The position numbers and the translations under genes are program-made. Positions 1-17,768 of a stretch of DNA of 64,000 bases are shown here, piece after piece (the stretch's first letter is position 1; every line of letters begins with the position of its first letter). A model generated the notes under the pieces. That model saw nothing but the letters and a program-made list of their open reading frames with translations. It was not told the origin of the DNA and did not search any database. The stretch comes from Brachypodium distachyon (Eukaryota; Streptophyta; Magnoliopsida; Poales; Poaceae). The DNA lies in NCBI RefSeq assembly GCF_000005505.3, contig NC_016134.3, forward strand, positions 21,900,584 to 21,964,583, in the 5' to 3' direction.

Positions 1-545
1 GTTTCTACTCAATGTGCCTAGGTTAATAGGAGCATGGGTGTTTCTACCCCGTGTCCAATAGTGATAAAACTATTTGGTTAAAAATGATAAGATCAAACAT
101 TGATGCTTTTACGCAAAAGAGCCTGAACTCCACCTTGCCAAATACTGCATGTACTTGATAGGATCTGTTATAACCCTTCGTGAACTTGCCAATACATTCA
201 ATGTATTGACCCCCTAGCGGCTGCAACGTTTAAATGTTGCAGGTTAACCAGGTGAAGAGTGAGGTACGAAGTGTTAGGGTTACGAGTTTACATTTCAACA
301 TGTTTCGACTGTGGAGTTGTTATAGGGCTCCTACATCTTCTGTTTTCTGCTGCAAGATTTTATCTTCTTCTGAGCTAACCCACGAGGTTATGCAATATGT
401 AAGTTCTGGATCAATGTGATGTAATATACTTTCGACCTTTGTATTTTGATATTACATCTTGAAACTGTGTGTGCTAGCGAGTCGATCCAGGGACTAGCAC
501 TGTAAGCACAGAGATCGAACCCTAGTAAGGGGGCGGATCGCTTCA
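1..545 (+). mobile_element. 3' part of a long LTR, cut by the window edge
   Basis: This stretch aligns almost base for base with 53,816-54,373, the 3' end of the 4.6-kb solo LTR described below, apart from small indels (for example about 13 bp missing near 402). It ends in GATCGCTTCA, matching the CA end of that LTR. Gypsy copy A sequence begins directly after it. The five bases at 546-550 (TACAT) would be the target duplication, but the partner lies outside the window. Whether it is a solo LTR or one end of a complete element cannot be seen. Confidence 0.8.
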
Positions 546-594
546 TACATGTTATGCTATTGTTTGCAAAGAAGTTCTGTTTTCATTTGAGGAC

Positions 595-3500
595 ATGCCT
601 CCTTCTTTGCCACCTGCTGTCACTAACATTTTGCAGGAGTATGTGGATGTTTTTCCACAAGATGTACCTCCGGGACTGCCACCTATTCGTGGCATCGAGC
701 ATCAAATTGACTTAATTCCTGGAGCATCGCTGCCCAACCGTGCGCCATATCGTACCAACCCGGATGAAACCAAATAGATTCAACGACAAATTCAAGCACT
801 ACTCGAGAAAGGTCATATTCGTGAGTCCCTTAGTCCTTGTGATGTTCCCATTATTTTGTTTCCCAAAAAGGATGGCTCGTCGCGCATGTGTACTGATTGT
901 AGAGGTATCAATAACATCACCATTCGTTACCGGCATCATATACCACGATTAGATGACATGCTAGATGAATTGAGTGGCTCTACCATGTTCTCTAAAGTCG
1001 ATTTGTGTAGTGGTTACCACCAGATTCGTATGAAGCTAGGAGATGAGTGGAAAACAGCTTTTAAAACTAAGTTCGGTTTATATGAGTGGTTAATAATGCC
1101 TTCTGGTTTAACTAATGCTCCCAGCACATTCATGAGATTAATGAACGAAGTTTTACGTGCTTTCATTGGACGTTTTGTGGTGGTATATTTTGATGATATT
1201 CTCATATATACCACATCTTTGGATGAACATTTGGATCATTTGCGTGCTGTTTTCAATGCATTATGCCATGCACGTTTGTTTGGTAACCTTGCAAAGTGCA
1301 CCTTTTGCACCGGTCGGGTTGGTTTTCTTGGTTTTGTTGTTACTGCGCAGGGTATTGAAGTTGATCCTGCCAAGATTGAGGCTATTTCGACATGGCCGCC
1401 ACCAAAGACGGTCACCCAAGTGCGGAGTTTTCTTGGGCTCGCGGGGTTTTATAGGCGCTTCGTCAAAGACTTTGGATCCATTGCCGCGCCGCTGAATGAG
1501 CTTACAAAGAAAGATGTTCCTTTTGTTTCGGGCGCTGCACATCAAGACGCATTCATGTTGTTGAAAGACAGGTTAACTCATGTGCCTTTATTACAACTTC
1601 CTAATTTCAATAAGACATTTGAACTTGAATGTGATGCTAGTGGTATTGGATTGGGATGCGTGTTGTTAAAGGAGGGTAAACCTGTTGCATATTTTAGTGA
1701 AAAACTGAGCGGGCCAAGTCTGAATTATTCTACGTATGATAAAGAATTGTATGCGCTGGTTCGGACATTAGAAACTTGGCAACATTATTTATGGCCTAAA
1801 GAATTTGTTATCCATTCTGATCATGAATCTTTGAAGCACATTCGTAGTCAAGCTAAGTTGAATAAGCGTCATTCCAAGTGGGTCGAATTTATTGAATCTT
1901 TTCCTTATGTTATCAAACACAAAAAGAGTAAAGATAATGTTATCGCGGATGCTTTGTCACGACGTTATACCATGCTATCTCAGCTTGATTTCACAATTTT
2001 TGGATTGGAAACCATTAAACAACAATATGCGCATGATGCTGACTTTAAAGAGGTTTTGCAGCAGTGTAAAGAAGGAAAAACCTGGAACAAATTCGTGCTC
2101 AATGATGGATTTGTGTTCCGTGCCAACAAACTATGTATTCCGGATAGTTCTGTTCGTCTTTTGTTGTTGCAGGAGGCGCATGGTGGAGGTTTAATGGGAC
2201 ACTTTGGTGTAAAGAGGACGGAGGACATACTTGCTGCCCACTTCTTTTGGCTGGATGCGTAGGGATGTGGAGAGATTCGTTGCTCGCTGCACGACATGTC
2301 AAAAAGCTAAGTCACGCCTTAATCCACATGGTTTATACATGCCTCTTCCTGTTCCTAGTGTTCCATGGGAGGATATTTCGATGGACTTTGTTTTGGGATT
2401 GCCTCATATACAGAAGGGGAGGGATAGTATCTTTGTTGTTGTGGATAGATTTTCGAAGATGGCACATTTTATTCCTTGCCACAAGAGTGATGATGCGGCA
2501 CATGTTGCTGATTTGCTCTTTCGTGAAATTGTTCGTTTACATGGTGTACCAAATACTATTGTTTCCGATCGTGACACTAATTTTCTTAGCCAGTTTTGAA
2601 GATGTTTATGGGCTAAGTTGGGGACTAAAATGCCGTTTAGTACTACATGTCACCCTCAAACTGATGGGCAAACTGAGGTAGTCAATAGAACTTTGTCTAC
2701 TATGTTGCGGGCTGTTTTAAAGAAGAACTTAAAGTTATGGGAAGAATGCTTACCTCATGTTGAATTTGCTTATAATCGTTCGCTGCATTCTACCACTAAG
2801 AGGTGCCCTTTTGAGATTGTGTATGGTTTTGTTCCTCGTGCACCTATTGATTTATTGCCCTTACCATCTTCGGTTCAAAATAATTTGGATGCTACACAAC
2901 GTGCTGAATTAATCTTGAAATTGCATGCTACTACTAAGGAAAATATAGAACACATGAATGCTAAGTTTAAAACTGTTGGAGATAAGGGCCGAAAGCATGT
3001 TGTGTTTGATGTTGGCGATCTTGTTTGGTTGCATTTGCGCAAAGATCGTTTTCCTGACTTGCGCAAATCAAAATTGATGCCACGGGGCGATGGTCCTTTT
3101 AAGGTGTTAGAGAGAATTAATGATAATGACTACAAACTTGAGCTTCCTGCAGATTTTGGTACGGTAAGTCCGTCATTTAACATTGCAGATTTGAGACCAT
3201 ATTTGGGGGAAGAAGAAGACATTGCGTCGCGGACGACTTCAATTCAAGAAGGGGAGGATGATGAGGACATCTCCCATGTTGATACAACCGCTGCCCCTAC
3301 AGCCACGATGCAAGGACCTATTACAAGAGCTCGTGCACGCCAACTTAACTATCAGGTATTTTTGTTTCTTGGAACGATTCCTCTCATACATGAAAATATG
3401 ATGATGCCTAAATCAGATGTGTTTGTTACACTTAGGAATGATGGACCTAGCATGGATGAGAGGGACAAGCACTGGAGAATGATCACGCATGGAGATGATG

Positions 3501-3742
3501 GCATCAAGCGTGTAAGGATTGAAGATGATGCCACCATAAGGAGAGATGAAGACGTGGGCGACATATGGAGTCTTCCAATTCGTATTTCCGACCACGTGAA
3601 GATATGGTGCTGCGTCACCTCAAGTTGGGCCAGGCCCATGTCAACCGACCTACAGAGGGTTCGGCCCACTTCCCAAGGCAGGACGCATACCCCTCTGTAT
3701 AAACTCCTTCTAGGTCATCGTTTAGACTTGGATTTTGTTTAG
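595..3742 (+). pseudogene. gypsy copy A pol pseudogene (RT-RNase H-integrase)
   Basis: The original reading frame is in four pieces. 595-777 holds the RT N-terminal linker (MPPSLPPAVTNILQEY) and ends at TAG. 856-2262 holds RT, with the catalytic YFDDILIY at about 1,188-1,211, followed by the RNase H domain ([28 protein letters not shown]). 2231-2599 resumes in another frame with the integrase zinc-binding end ([10 protein letters not shown]) and the first catalytic Asp (MDFVLGLPH). 2618-3742 holds the integrase C-terminus and tail (GPITRARARQLNYQ). Breaks: frameshifts near 780-850 and 2,250, and a TGA at 2,597-2,599 replacing what copy B has as a Trp codon. The integrase domain is followed by an extended acidic tail, not a recognisable chromodomain. 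Confidence 0.9.
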
Positions 3743-4079
3743 TTTAATACTTAGCCATTGCTAATCTTCGCCATAGGCACGAGAGTCAAATCGACCTCCT
3801 GTACTACGCACTTGCAGAATCCCATATATAAAGCTTCATCTTTATTCGCAATATCTTGATTGCATCTATTGTTCTTGCTGGTTCTTCGGTCGCTAGCAGG
3901 GATTGATCCTTCAGGATCAAGTTGATCTAGCTCCGGCATGGTCAATAACCTCAGAAGTTGGTGTAGCGATCACTAAGGCGCAACGTCTCGCACATTTGTA
4001 GTCTGTTCGCCAACGTCGACCTCCACCCAAATCGATAGCTATCTACTCATCGAAAGATCGGGCCACCTTTACCCTATAA
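3540..4079 (+). repeat. 3' LTR-like end of gypsy copy A
   Basis: From about 3,955 (AACCTCAGAAGTTGGTGTA) to 4,070 (ATCGAAAGATCGGG) the sequence matches, in the same relative position, the LTR tail of copy B. The upstream boundary is uncertain. A purine-rich GGAGAGATGAAGA at about 3,540 may be the polypurine tract, so the LTR would overlap the end of the open frame. Confidence 0.55.
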
Positions 4080-5457
4080 ACTTGTGATTTGATCGACTTC
4101 CGCCGCTCGTAGGTTATGTTATGAGCTGAGAGCACGATTCCCCACTCGGCGACTCGTCCAGTCGCTTCAGAGTTGTTCAGAATGTTAGCGAGAGGAGCCT
4201 CGCTCACAACCACAATTGTGTGTTGCTGGAAATAATGTCTTAGCTTGCGTGCTGTTAGAAAGACTCCATACGCAAGCTTTTGATAGTGGGGATAGCGTTG
4301 CTTTGTAGGCGAGAGGACCTCACTGATGTAATAGACTGGGCGCTGAACACCGTGGGTCTTGCCATCTTCGGCTCGCTCGACTCCAATCGCTGTGCTGACC
4401 ACCTGGGTGGTGGCTGCGATGTATAATAGGAGCTGCTCATCTTCTTGTACAGCGACCAGGATCGGCGAGGTTGACAAAAGGCGCTTCAAGTCTGCGAAAG
4501 CATCACTGGCCTCTGGTGTCCACGCGAAGTCGTCCTTCTTCTTTTTCAGAAAATGGTAGAAGGGCAAGGCTTTCTCGCCCAGCCTACCGATGAATCGGCT
4601 CAGGGCCGCGAGTCGTCCAGTGAGCTGTTGGAGCTCATGGATTTTAGTCGGCTCCTTCATGGTTAGGATGGCTCTAATTTTTTCGGGTTTGCCTCGATGC
4701 CTCGAGCCGACAGAAAATATCCAAGGAGTTGCCCGGCGGTACCCCGAAGGTGCACTTGGTTGGGTTCAACTTGATTTTGTACTTGTCCAGGTTGTCGAAT
4801 GTCTCCCGGATGTCGTCGAGAAGCGTTGTTTCTTTCTTCGTTTTTATGACTATATCATCGATATAGACTTGGATGTTGTTCCCTAGCTGAGGCTCGAGGC
4901 ACGCCTGCATGCAGCGCTGATAGGTGGCACCTGCGTTTGTGAGCCCGAAGGGCATTGTTGTGTAACAGAAAACTCCATATGGAGTGACAAATGTTGTCTT
5001 CTCCTCGTCTTCGACCTTGAGTCGAATCTGGTTGTAGCCTGAATAGGCATCGAAGAAGGACAGTCGATCACAACCGGCGGTCGAGTCGACGATCTGATCA
5101 ATCCGTGGTAAAGGGAAGTGATCCTTTGGGCAGTGCTTGTTAAGCGACGTGAAGTCGACGCACATACGCAATATTGTGGTATTTTTCATGGGGACAAGGA
5201 CGGGGTTTGCTACCCAGGTCGCTTGTTTTATCTCCCTGATGAATTTAGCTTCGAGGAGTCGTTTAACTTCCTCCCCGATGGCTTTGCGCTTTGGCTCCGA
5301 GAAACGCCACATGGGTTGTCGCACCGGCTTTGCATTCTCGTCCACTTTAAGTGCGTGCTTGGCTAATTCCCTAGGAATACCTGGCATGTCAGCTGGCACC
5401 CAGGCAAAGATTTCCCAGCGCTCACGGAGGAACTGGACGAGCGCACTTTCCTGTGCA
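4080..5457 (-). pseudogene. Tat-lineage gypsy RT-RNase H fragment
   Basis: Read on the minus strand, it begins in the linker before RT (LVQFLRERWEIFAW, about 5,455-5,410), continues through RT in 4674-5399 (VDFTSLNKHCPKDHFPLPRID; catalytic VYIDDIVIK) and, after a frameshift near 4,670, through the RT end and gypsy RNase H in 4043-4660 (LLLYIAATTQVVS; KLRHYFQQH). It stops before the second RNase H expected in the Tat lineage. The last dozen residues of the 4043-4660 frame come from the adjoining LTR of copy A, which places the junction at about 4,080. No LTR, gag or integrase accompanies it. It belongs to the same broad lineage as the element at 38,833-54,400 but is clearly another family. Confidence 0.85.
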
Positions 5458-5473
5458 GGAGGAAGGCTTGTAG

Positions 5474-5581
5474 AGGGCCTTCCAGTCGGTGCCTACGCAG
5501 GAGGGTGTTGCGAAGATCAGCAACCTGGAGCGTTTCAACAAGAAGAAGCTACGCGACATCTATGGTGACTGGCCGGAGTAG
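5474..5581 (+). pseudogene. orphan terminal-exon fragment, unknown gene
   Basis: After a plausible acceptor (CTTGTAG at 5,467-5,473) an open segment of about 35 codons ends in TAG at 5,579-5,581. Its C-terminus reads NLERFNKKKLRDIYGDWPE. The composition looks like a genuine plant C-terminus and what follows (5,582-5,900) looks like 3' UTR. I do not recognise the protein. It starts within 20 bp of the broken end of the Tat fragment, so the rest of the gene may have been lost or displaced by that insertion, or this is a captured exon. The acceptor and the coding status are inferences. Confidence 0.4.
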
Positions 5582-8500
5582 TACTGAACCGTACAAGTAC
5601 TCAACCGCCATGCTCTAGTTACCTATAATTATCACCGCCATTTCTTGTAGCAGATGAATAATACTACCATTCGCTATGGTTGTTGTGTGTTCCTATCGTT
5701 GGGCTATTTTCGCATGTATTCTATGAAATCCGCGTGACAATACCTGTGTCGTTGTCTCCATGTGGTAAGAACAATATCTTATCAGTGTTGTTGCTCTCGT
5801 TCTCTTCGTACAACTTTGTTCTCAATGGGTCTTACTGCCGGAAGACACCTCATTGCCTCATTGGCATCCTACTTCTCGCTGAAGTTTTAAGGTATTGGAA
5901 TAAGAAAACCAAACTCTTGGAAAAGCCATCCCACGGAAGAGTCACACCCATAGGGGGTTTTGGTGAAAATGCAGGTCCCGAACGGTTTATTTGCGAAACA
6001 CCGCAGCTCAAGATGCTTTTTTGCGAGAAAATGAGTTCTGGGAGGTTTTCCCCGCTATAAAAACCAGGGCTTTAAGCTTTTCCGGTACTTAAGGTTTTTT
6101 TTTAGACTTTCTCGCCTTTCTAGATTAGTGGTTTTGGGAAATAACTCAGGACTTCTCTAGTCTTGGTCTTGTTTGCATTTCTCCCAAGCTTTTGGGCTTT
6201 TCTGCAAGAAGGGGCTCGATGGCGATTTTTTTCCCGTCGTCTCTCCGGACAGGGACATGCGCTCGGGTCGAAAATGCTCTGGGCCATATGCCCATTCTTT
6301 CTCTACTTTTTCTTCCATGGGCCGCGGTGTGGGCCGGAAGTTTCTGGGCCACTTCGTGTGTGCGCACTAGCTTCAGGAGTGCCGACCTGGGATGGCTTCA
6401 TGGAGGGCGTCTTGAGTCCTCGCGGGGAGGCTCTCCATCAACCGGGAAGAAGGAGGCTGCTGCTAGTCGCGCTCCCGGGCGCCTAGGCGGTTCAGGTTTT
6501 TCGAAGGGAGCTACACCCAGCGGTGGCTTCGCTTTCTCCTTCGTAAGGGAAAGAGAAGGCTTTCCTTCAGAAGAAAAAAAGGCCTTCTCATATTGCTCCT
6601 TCCACTTTTGTACGTAGGCACCAGCCGCACCACCGGGGACGACGACGGCGGTCATGCGGGCAGGCCGAGACACAACGTCTAGGTGTACTGTTAAAATATT
6701 TTTTTTAGAAAGGTATATTGTATGTTTCTCAATTGACATGAAAATATTGAACTGGTCCCTAACAGCTCGTTGACATCCATCCATTCATTTCATTTGGTAG
6801 AAATGAAATGAAGTCCTTTTTTTATATGATTTTATTTGATTGAATTTGAATTTCAGATTCAAAAATCATGTTTGTCCACCACATTGATTTACATAGAAAT
6901 GATGGAATTTATAGAAGAACTGGGGGTTAGTTATAGTGTGAATTCATGAAATTTGAGATTGGATTCCTGCGACTAATTCCGTGCCAACCAAATAAGTTGG
7001 TTTCTGGGGACATTTAGTCGTTTGATTGGCAAAACCAAAGAATTTTTGTTCTTTGTCACCCTTGCAGCTATATTGTTGTTCTAACTTTTGCCACGTAAGA
7101 TGCCAAGATCACACCTTAATGCCACCCTAAATCTAGCTAACTCTAAGTGTCCAACAAGCTTCTGCAGTGACATCTTGGTCATTTGCATGGCAAAGTCAGG
7201 GACAAAACTGCCCAACATTGACGGCAATACCGCTTCGAGTGAAATGAAGGACAAACATTCTCTCGTTTACCATTTTGGGGTCTAAATGTCTACCAAAAGA
7301 ATGTTTATCAACCCGTTCTTTATTTCCATGCCAACTCACAAACAGAAAACATACTCTCTTTTTTTCACTAGGTACTTGGTCACCTTCATAACCGCCACCA
7401 AACCCTTGGTCGATGAAATCCTGATCGCCACCATTGTCGTGGCCTTTCCCACAACCTTGGTTGGTGACGCGAACCGGCCAACAATCATGTTGAACCCGTA
7501 TCCACTAAAACCATCTCAAATTCTCAATGCCTGCTACCGTTCATAAGGAAGCCTTCTTAGGCTCCAAAACTCATTGACAATTAGAGTTAAAAGTTTGTCC
7601 ACCCCAACATACTCTCTACTTCTCTAGTAGGATGCAAACAGTATCACGCTGACCCCGCTTAGACTTATAATTAAAAAGTTTGCCCAAAATTTAAGTATAA
7701 GCTTTCGATGTTGGTCTGGAAGACGAAAATATGCGGGATTCCGATTGCATCCCAACTCTCCGGTCCACCTATCTACCCAGGTTGCGCATTCGGATGCTTA
7801 ATTAAAAGCATGCGCTGCTATGATCAAAATCTAGGTTATTTCCTATGGTGTGTCAATTGTAAGTATCATATATTTTTGTGTATTGTTGAACAGAGAAATG
7901 CTTTATGTATATTAACCTGCGCCTGTTATTAGCTGAAAATGACGAGATGAAATGGAAGGTAGATCGGTGACAGCTGAAATGGAAGTTGGACCCTTATTTT
8001 CCTACTCTTAGGCCAAACACACAACTTTATTAACTTTCAAACACTTGTTTACAATCAACCCGAAGACTGTGAGACATAAAAATTGGAACATTTCCTAACC
8101 AGTCTGACGAGACCCCTTGCCTAACTGCATAACGAGCACACACATGTGCAGCAGTGTTGGCCTCACCCCTAACAAAAGAAATGACAAAACTAAGAAAAAC
8201 TTGAAATAACTCTGAAATCGCATGGATAATAGGAGAAATAGCTGGTCCTACTCTTTGCTCTTCCGTTGGCATGTTTTTTTTTGTTTTACGAGTAGTCACG
8301 ATTCAACAGACTTAGCAGACTACCAAGCCTTGCATAACTGACTAAGGGTCCGTTTGTTTGGGCACCAAGCAGCTGCTTCAGCAGATTCTGAACTGTAGAA
8401 GCCGGATCCCAAACAAAGGGGTCATATTGGACCGGATTCTAGAATTAGCTGCGAGGGAGCGCTTCCAAAAAATGTACTAGCGACCAGAATCACCGAAATC

Positions 8501-8807
8501 GGTGCTTCTTCCAGCCGTAGCCGCTTCAAACCGAACCATTTACTGGAGTACCCTCCCACCAAATCACATACAACGACCAAAATGTGCTCCCCGCAGTTCC
8601 GCACCCATCCCCGACCAACAGTTTCCCGTCCCCATCTCCCCTCATCGGCGCCGCCACCCGACAATGTCTAGTGGAATGGAGCCTCTGTGGCATCTAGACG
8701 CCGCCCCGAGGTCCTTTCCCATCGAAGCTCCAAGCCACCCCCAGCCGCTGTCGCTGGAAGACATGCTCAAGCTCACCGCATCTATGAAGCCACATGATTT
8801 TGATTAG
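5582..8807. other. intergenic stretch without a supported gene
   Basis: 5,582-5,900 resembles a 3' UTR of the preceding exon. 6,100-6,680 is moderately GC-rich with several overlapping open frames, none with a recognisable domain. 6,690-7,030 is AT-rich and MITE-like but no paired termini were found. 8,355-8,420 starts with GGGTCCGTTTGTTTGGGC, typical of a transposon end, but no matching second end was found. Confidence 0.5.
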
Positions 8808-8955
8808 TGTGAACCAACTTGATGATGTGCACATTTTGCATGTTGTGCTAAGTGAAGATCAATTTGATGATGTGGACACCTTGCATGTTAAGTTTGCAAA
8901 TATTAATGACTTGATGACGTGGACACCTTACATGTTGAGCTTGCATGGGGATCAA
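8808..8955. repeat. three degenerate copies of a ~50-bp unit
   Basis: The phrase TTGATGATGTGGACACCTTGCATGTT recurs three times with substitutions (starting at about 8,819, 8,863 and 8,911), separated by variable spacers of about 20 bp. It is too short and degenerate to call a satellite. Confidence 0.55.
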
Positions 8956-9000
8956 CTTTATAGAGATTATAGATTTATTATTTATGTATGTTATACATTT

Positions 9001-9670
9001 TTTTTAAAGCAACGATCTGACTTTATTGATTCAAAAGACAAAGTACAAAAAATCGATATACGAACGAACACAGATAACAAAGATATCAACAAAACTAAAA
9101 GCTACATTGTAGTCCTTCGAATTAAATTTCTTTTGATCCATCATTCGCATCTTGATGCTTCTCCACGTATTCGTTGACAAAATTGCAAAATACAACGCTT
9201 GCACAAGCTGAACTAACCTCAGAGGTTTTGAAAAGTCGCATGAGCCGCTCGCCTCAAACGGTGAGAACCTAGGATCGTTGAACGCACCATGACCGGGGTC
9301 ATACCCCTTACAAGACAATCTGTGAAACTGTTTTTCCGTCGATGAATCAACAAGGAAAAAGACCAAAAACACGAAAAAACGTGCCATGAGAACCACTGAC
9401 TCCATGGCATAGGCTGCAACGTGTGCGCCAGGACGATGAAGGAGTCAGGACACGAATCTTCTAGACGACGGCATATCCATCGCCAAGACGCCACCGAGAA
9501 GCACACAAAAACCTAAAAAAATGTAGTAGCAAAACTTGATGCCAGACGTTGATCTGTAGTTCCCCTCGTCTTTTAAGACCAGATTGACCGTGAGGGACGA
9601 GGGGAACCGCTGGAGATTGAAACTTTCTCAAAGACGACGGCGGCCGCTAGGGTTTTCCCCTTTCGCTCGT
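9001..9670 (-). mobile_element. poly(A)-ended retroposon (LINE/SINE-like or processed transcript)
   Basis: On the minus strand the unit runs from a GC-rich 5' end (CCCTAGCGGCCGCCGTCG, about 9,655) to AATCAATAAAG followed by the complement of a T-tract at 8,999-9,007, that is, a polyadenylation-like signal and an A-tail. The flanks carry a near-identical motif, GTATGTTATACAT at 8,988-9,000 and GCATGTTATACAG at 9,671-9,683, consistent with a target-site duplication. The longest internal minus frame (9,031-9,405) has no domain I recognise, so the source could be a LINE 3' end or a retrocopied RNA. Confidence 0.55.
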
Positions 9671-9912
9671 GCATGTTATACAGTTTTTTTTTCCTGAGGG
9701 GAGTGTATGTTAGACAGTTTTTTTTTTTTTAGAATGTGTATGTTATACAGTTGTGCATTTGTTCTGGTTTCCACCGACTCCACTTGTTGTGGCCCGCAAG
9801 TTGGGGCAGTATCAAAAGGCCGTTACAATCACAAGGACCATCAGTCCATCAAGCCCCACCAAGTCCATCTAAAGAAAAGCCCAACAAGTCCTCGGCCGCG
9901 ACTTGCGCTTCT

Positions 9913-9955
9913 GCGCGGGAACCCGTTGCTCGTTGGCGCCAACATTTCCCGCCAA
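9913..9955 (+). promoter_or_regulatory. cluster of three E2F-type motifs upstream of MCM2
   Basis: Within 43 bp lie GCGCGGGAA (9,913-9,921, an E2F site in reverse), the palindrome TTGGCGCCAA (9,933-9,942) and TTTCCCGCCAA (9,945-9,955). They sit about 150-195 bp before the MCM2 ATG. E2F-DP control of MCM genes at the G1/S transition is established in plants and animals; that these particular sites act is inference. Confidence 0.75.
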
Positions 9956-10105
9956 TCCATCCCTCGCCGAGGCACCCAGCAAAAAGCGCCGCCTCTTATC
10001 GCAACTCCCTCTTCTCCATTCCCCCTTCCCGCTGAAACCCTAGCCACACCTCACAGCCAGGGGCTTACCCTGCTCCGCGAGAATACTTGTCGACCCCCGT
10101 CGTGA

Positions 10106-15935
<5,830 letters not shown>

Positions 15936-17768
15936 TAACTATCTAGACTCTGTTGATGATGAACTCATACCTCTTTCTGGATTAAGAGTGAGGGATGAGT
16001 ACCTAGTGACGTCCACTTGCAGCGCAGGCGATGAAATGACAGCTGCTGCACACCCGACTGGAATTCTGACATTTGTGTATTGTTTCTGTTATCTGAACCT
16101 CTAGTTTTTTGTTGGAAACATCTATTACATTTAGAGATTTGTGTACCCTCTTGACATGGTACAATCTTGAAGTGTTGTAAAGAGTTGAGTATTTCCTCTT
16201 ATCGTGTCGGTCAAGTATGATCCTTTCAGGGAATGCATGAAATGCAGTATAAGATCGGGTATCCAACAAATCACATTTCATTCGGTGGTAAAAATGCGTA
16301 GCGTTGCTGCATTTGAGTAATATATTTACTTGTAACTAAAGACTGGGAGATTGTAAACCGAAAGAACTGTAAGTTGTCTTTATCAGTAAGAAAGATATTG
16401 TTCCTGAGAGGCCTAGAAGACCTAATTATACCGACACATACATACCATGTTATATTTGAACTGTGGTATATCCACTGTCCAACATGAAGTTCAGAAATCT
16501 GAGAAAACACGAGCTTATTTTGCTTAACAGAAAGGTAGAGTTTATTTTGCTTAACAGAAAGGTAGCTAAACTCTACTACTCCTATAAACATTCGTTGAAA
16601 TAAATGTATTTATAATGAAAATAAACGTGATTGCCTTGCATCTTTATGATGCAAAATGCACATATCACACCGCAACAAACCCATAGGGTGGCTACTGCAA
16701 TGTCCTAATAGGACGTGCAATGCGTAATTCCTTTCTGTATTGTCAGAATACAGAGATGTGAACTTCCCCCAATTTTTGGCACAATCCATCTATTTGTCTG
16801 AACGCTACAATCCATGCGTACCGCTCGAACACTAATAGCGCAACTCTCTAGCATAAGTGTGCTTTTCATGAGTGTCCAAATGTATTGCCGAAGACCTACA
16901 CCTACTGCAATACAAAAGTAACACAAAAAAGTTTCACAAAACCTATCAACATGATACCTTATTTTGAAATAGCAAAACATACAACGACGGAAACAGCTTA
17001 GAAATTGGATACAAAATAATTATATTAGTATATTTTTTAGATTAAAAAACACCAGATGGACCATGTCTGTCCCATAAAAATCCATGGCATCTCCTTGCAA
17101 AAACCGTCCTCCGATAGTGCCACACGTCGAGCAAGTGAAGTGAATAAGCCACGAGTCTAGCGGACAAGGACCCAATTAAGGTTTCGAAAGATTACATTTG
17201 TTAGTGGCTAATTTCTCTTCGAATTGAAGGAATTTCTATAGGACTTTTGTAAGATGTTAGCCCATAGGAGATTTTCCTATAGAGGGTCTTATTTATATAG
17301 GAAATGATTCATCAATTTTTTTTATGGATTGCTTTCCTATACCCTAATCACATAGATCAAGAGGTTAGATCTCTTGGAAAAATTCCTTTTGTGCCCATGA
17401 CAACTATGACGTTGCCACATTGCCTCTCGGTAAAATTTATTCTGTGGTGCAACCAAACAATTTTAACTACTTATTCTTATGTTTTCACTTCGGGTAGAAT
17501 TCACTATGTCATGACATCTTATCACTGCAATTTTTTTTTGTCAAAACAGCCTAAACAGGCTTTTATGGGCACAAACTCTCGATAATTACTGTCCGGCCAA
17601 GGCCCGTACGGGGCTCCAGATTCTTTTTCCTGTTTTGGGTCCGAAGGGCTCCAGATTCTTTGTCGAGCACCACGAGCCGCACAAATGTATAGTAGGATCC
17701 CGTGAAGTCGAGGGAGTAGGGGAGGACCGGAGGAGTCGAGGGAGCGAGTTGGGGAGAGAGGAATTACC
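15936..17768. other. MCM2 3' UTR and intergenic DNA
   Basis: The first few hundred bases are probably MCM2 3' UTR. A 25-bp unit (CTTATTTTGCTTAACAGAAAG core) is duplicated in tandem at about 16,512-16,565. 17,160-17,350 is AT-rich with short inverted phrases (CCTATAGGA-like), suggestive of a decayed miniature element. Nothing else coding is supported. About 17,690-17,768 is probably 5' UTR of the next gene. Confidence 0.5.

Larger units (their letters stand above)
546..4079 (+). mobile_element. Ty3/gypsy retrotransposon copy A, 5'-truncated
   Basis: The copy contains the end of the protease/RT linker, then reverse transcriptase, RNase H, integrase, a C-terminal tail and a 3' LTR-like end. Its 5' LTR, gag and most of protease are absent, cut off where the long LTR ends at 545. 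It belongs to the same family as copy B at 22,820-30,993: the proteins align along their length and the LTR tails share the stretch around 3,955-4,070. Its 3' edge at about 4,079 abuts a minus-strand fragment of a different gypsy lineage. Several frameshifts and stops show it is inactive. Confidence 0.85.

Noticed and set aside
6146..6784. Overlapping 100-140-codon ORFs
   Set aside because: No domain, no splice context, and open on both strands because of base composition.
8355..8420. GGGTCCGTTTGTTTGGGC, possible PIF/Harbinger-type terminus preceded by TAA
   Set aside because: No matching inverted end found within 1 kb, so no element can be delimited.
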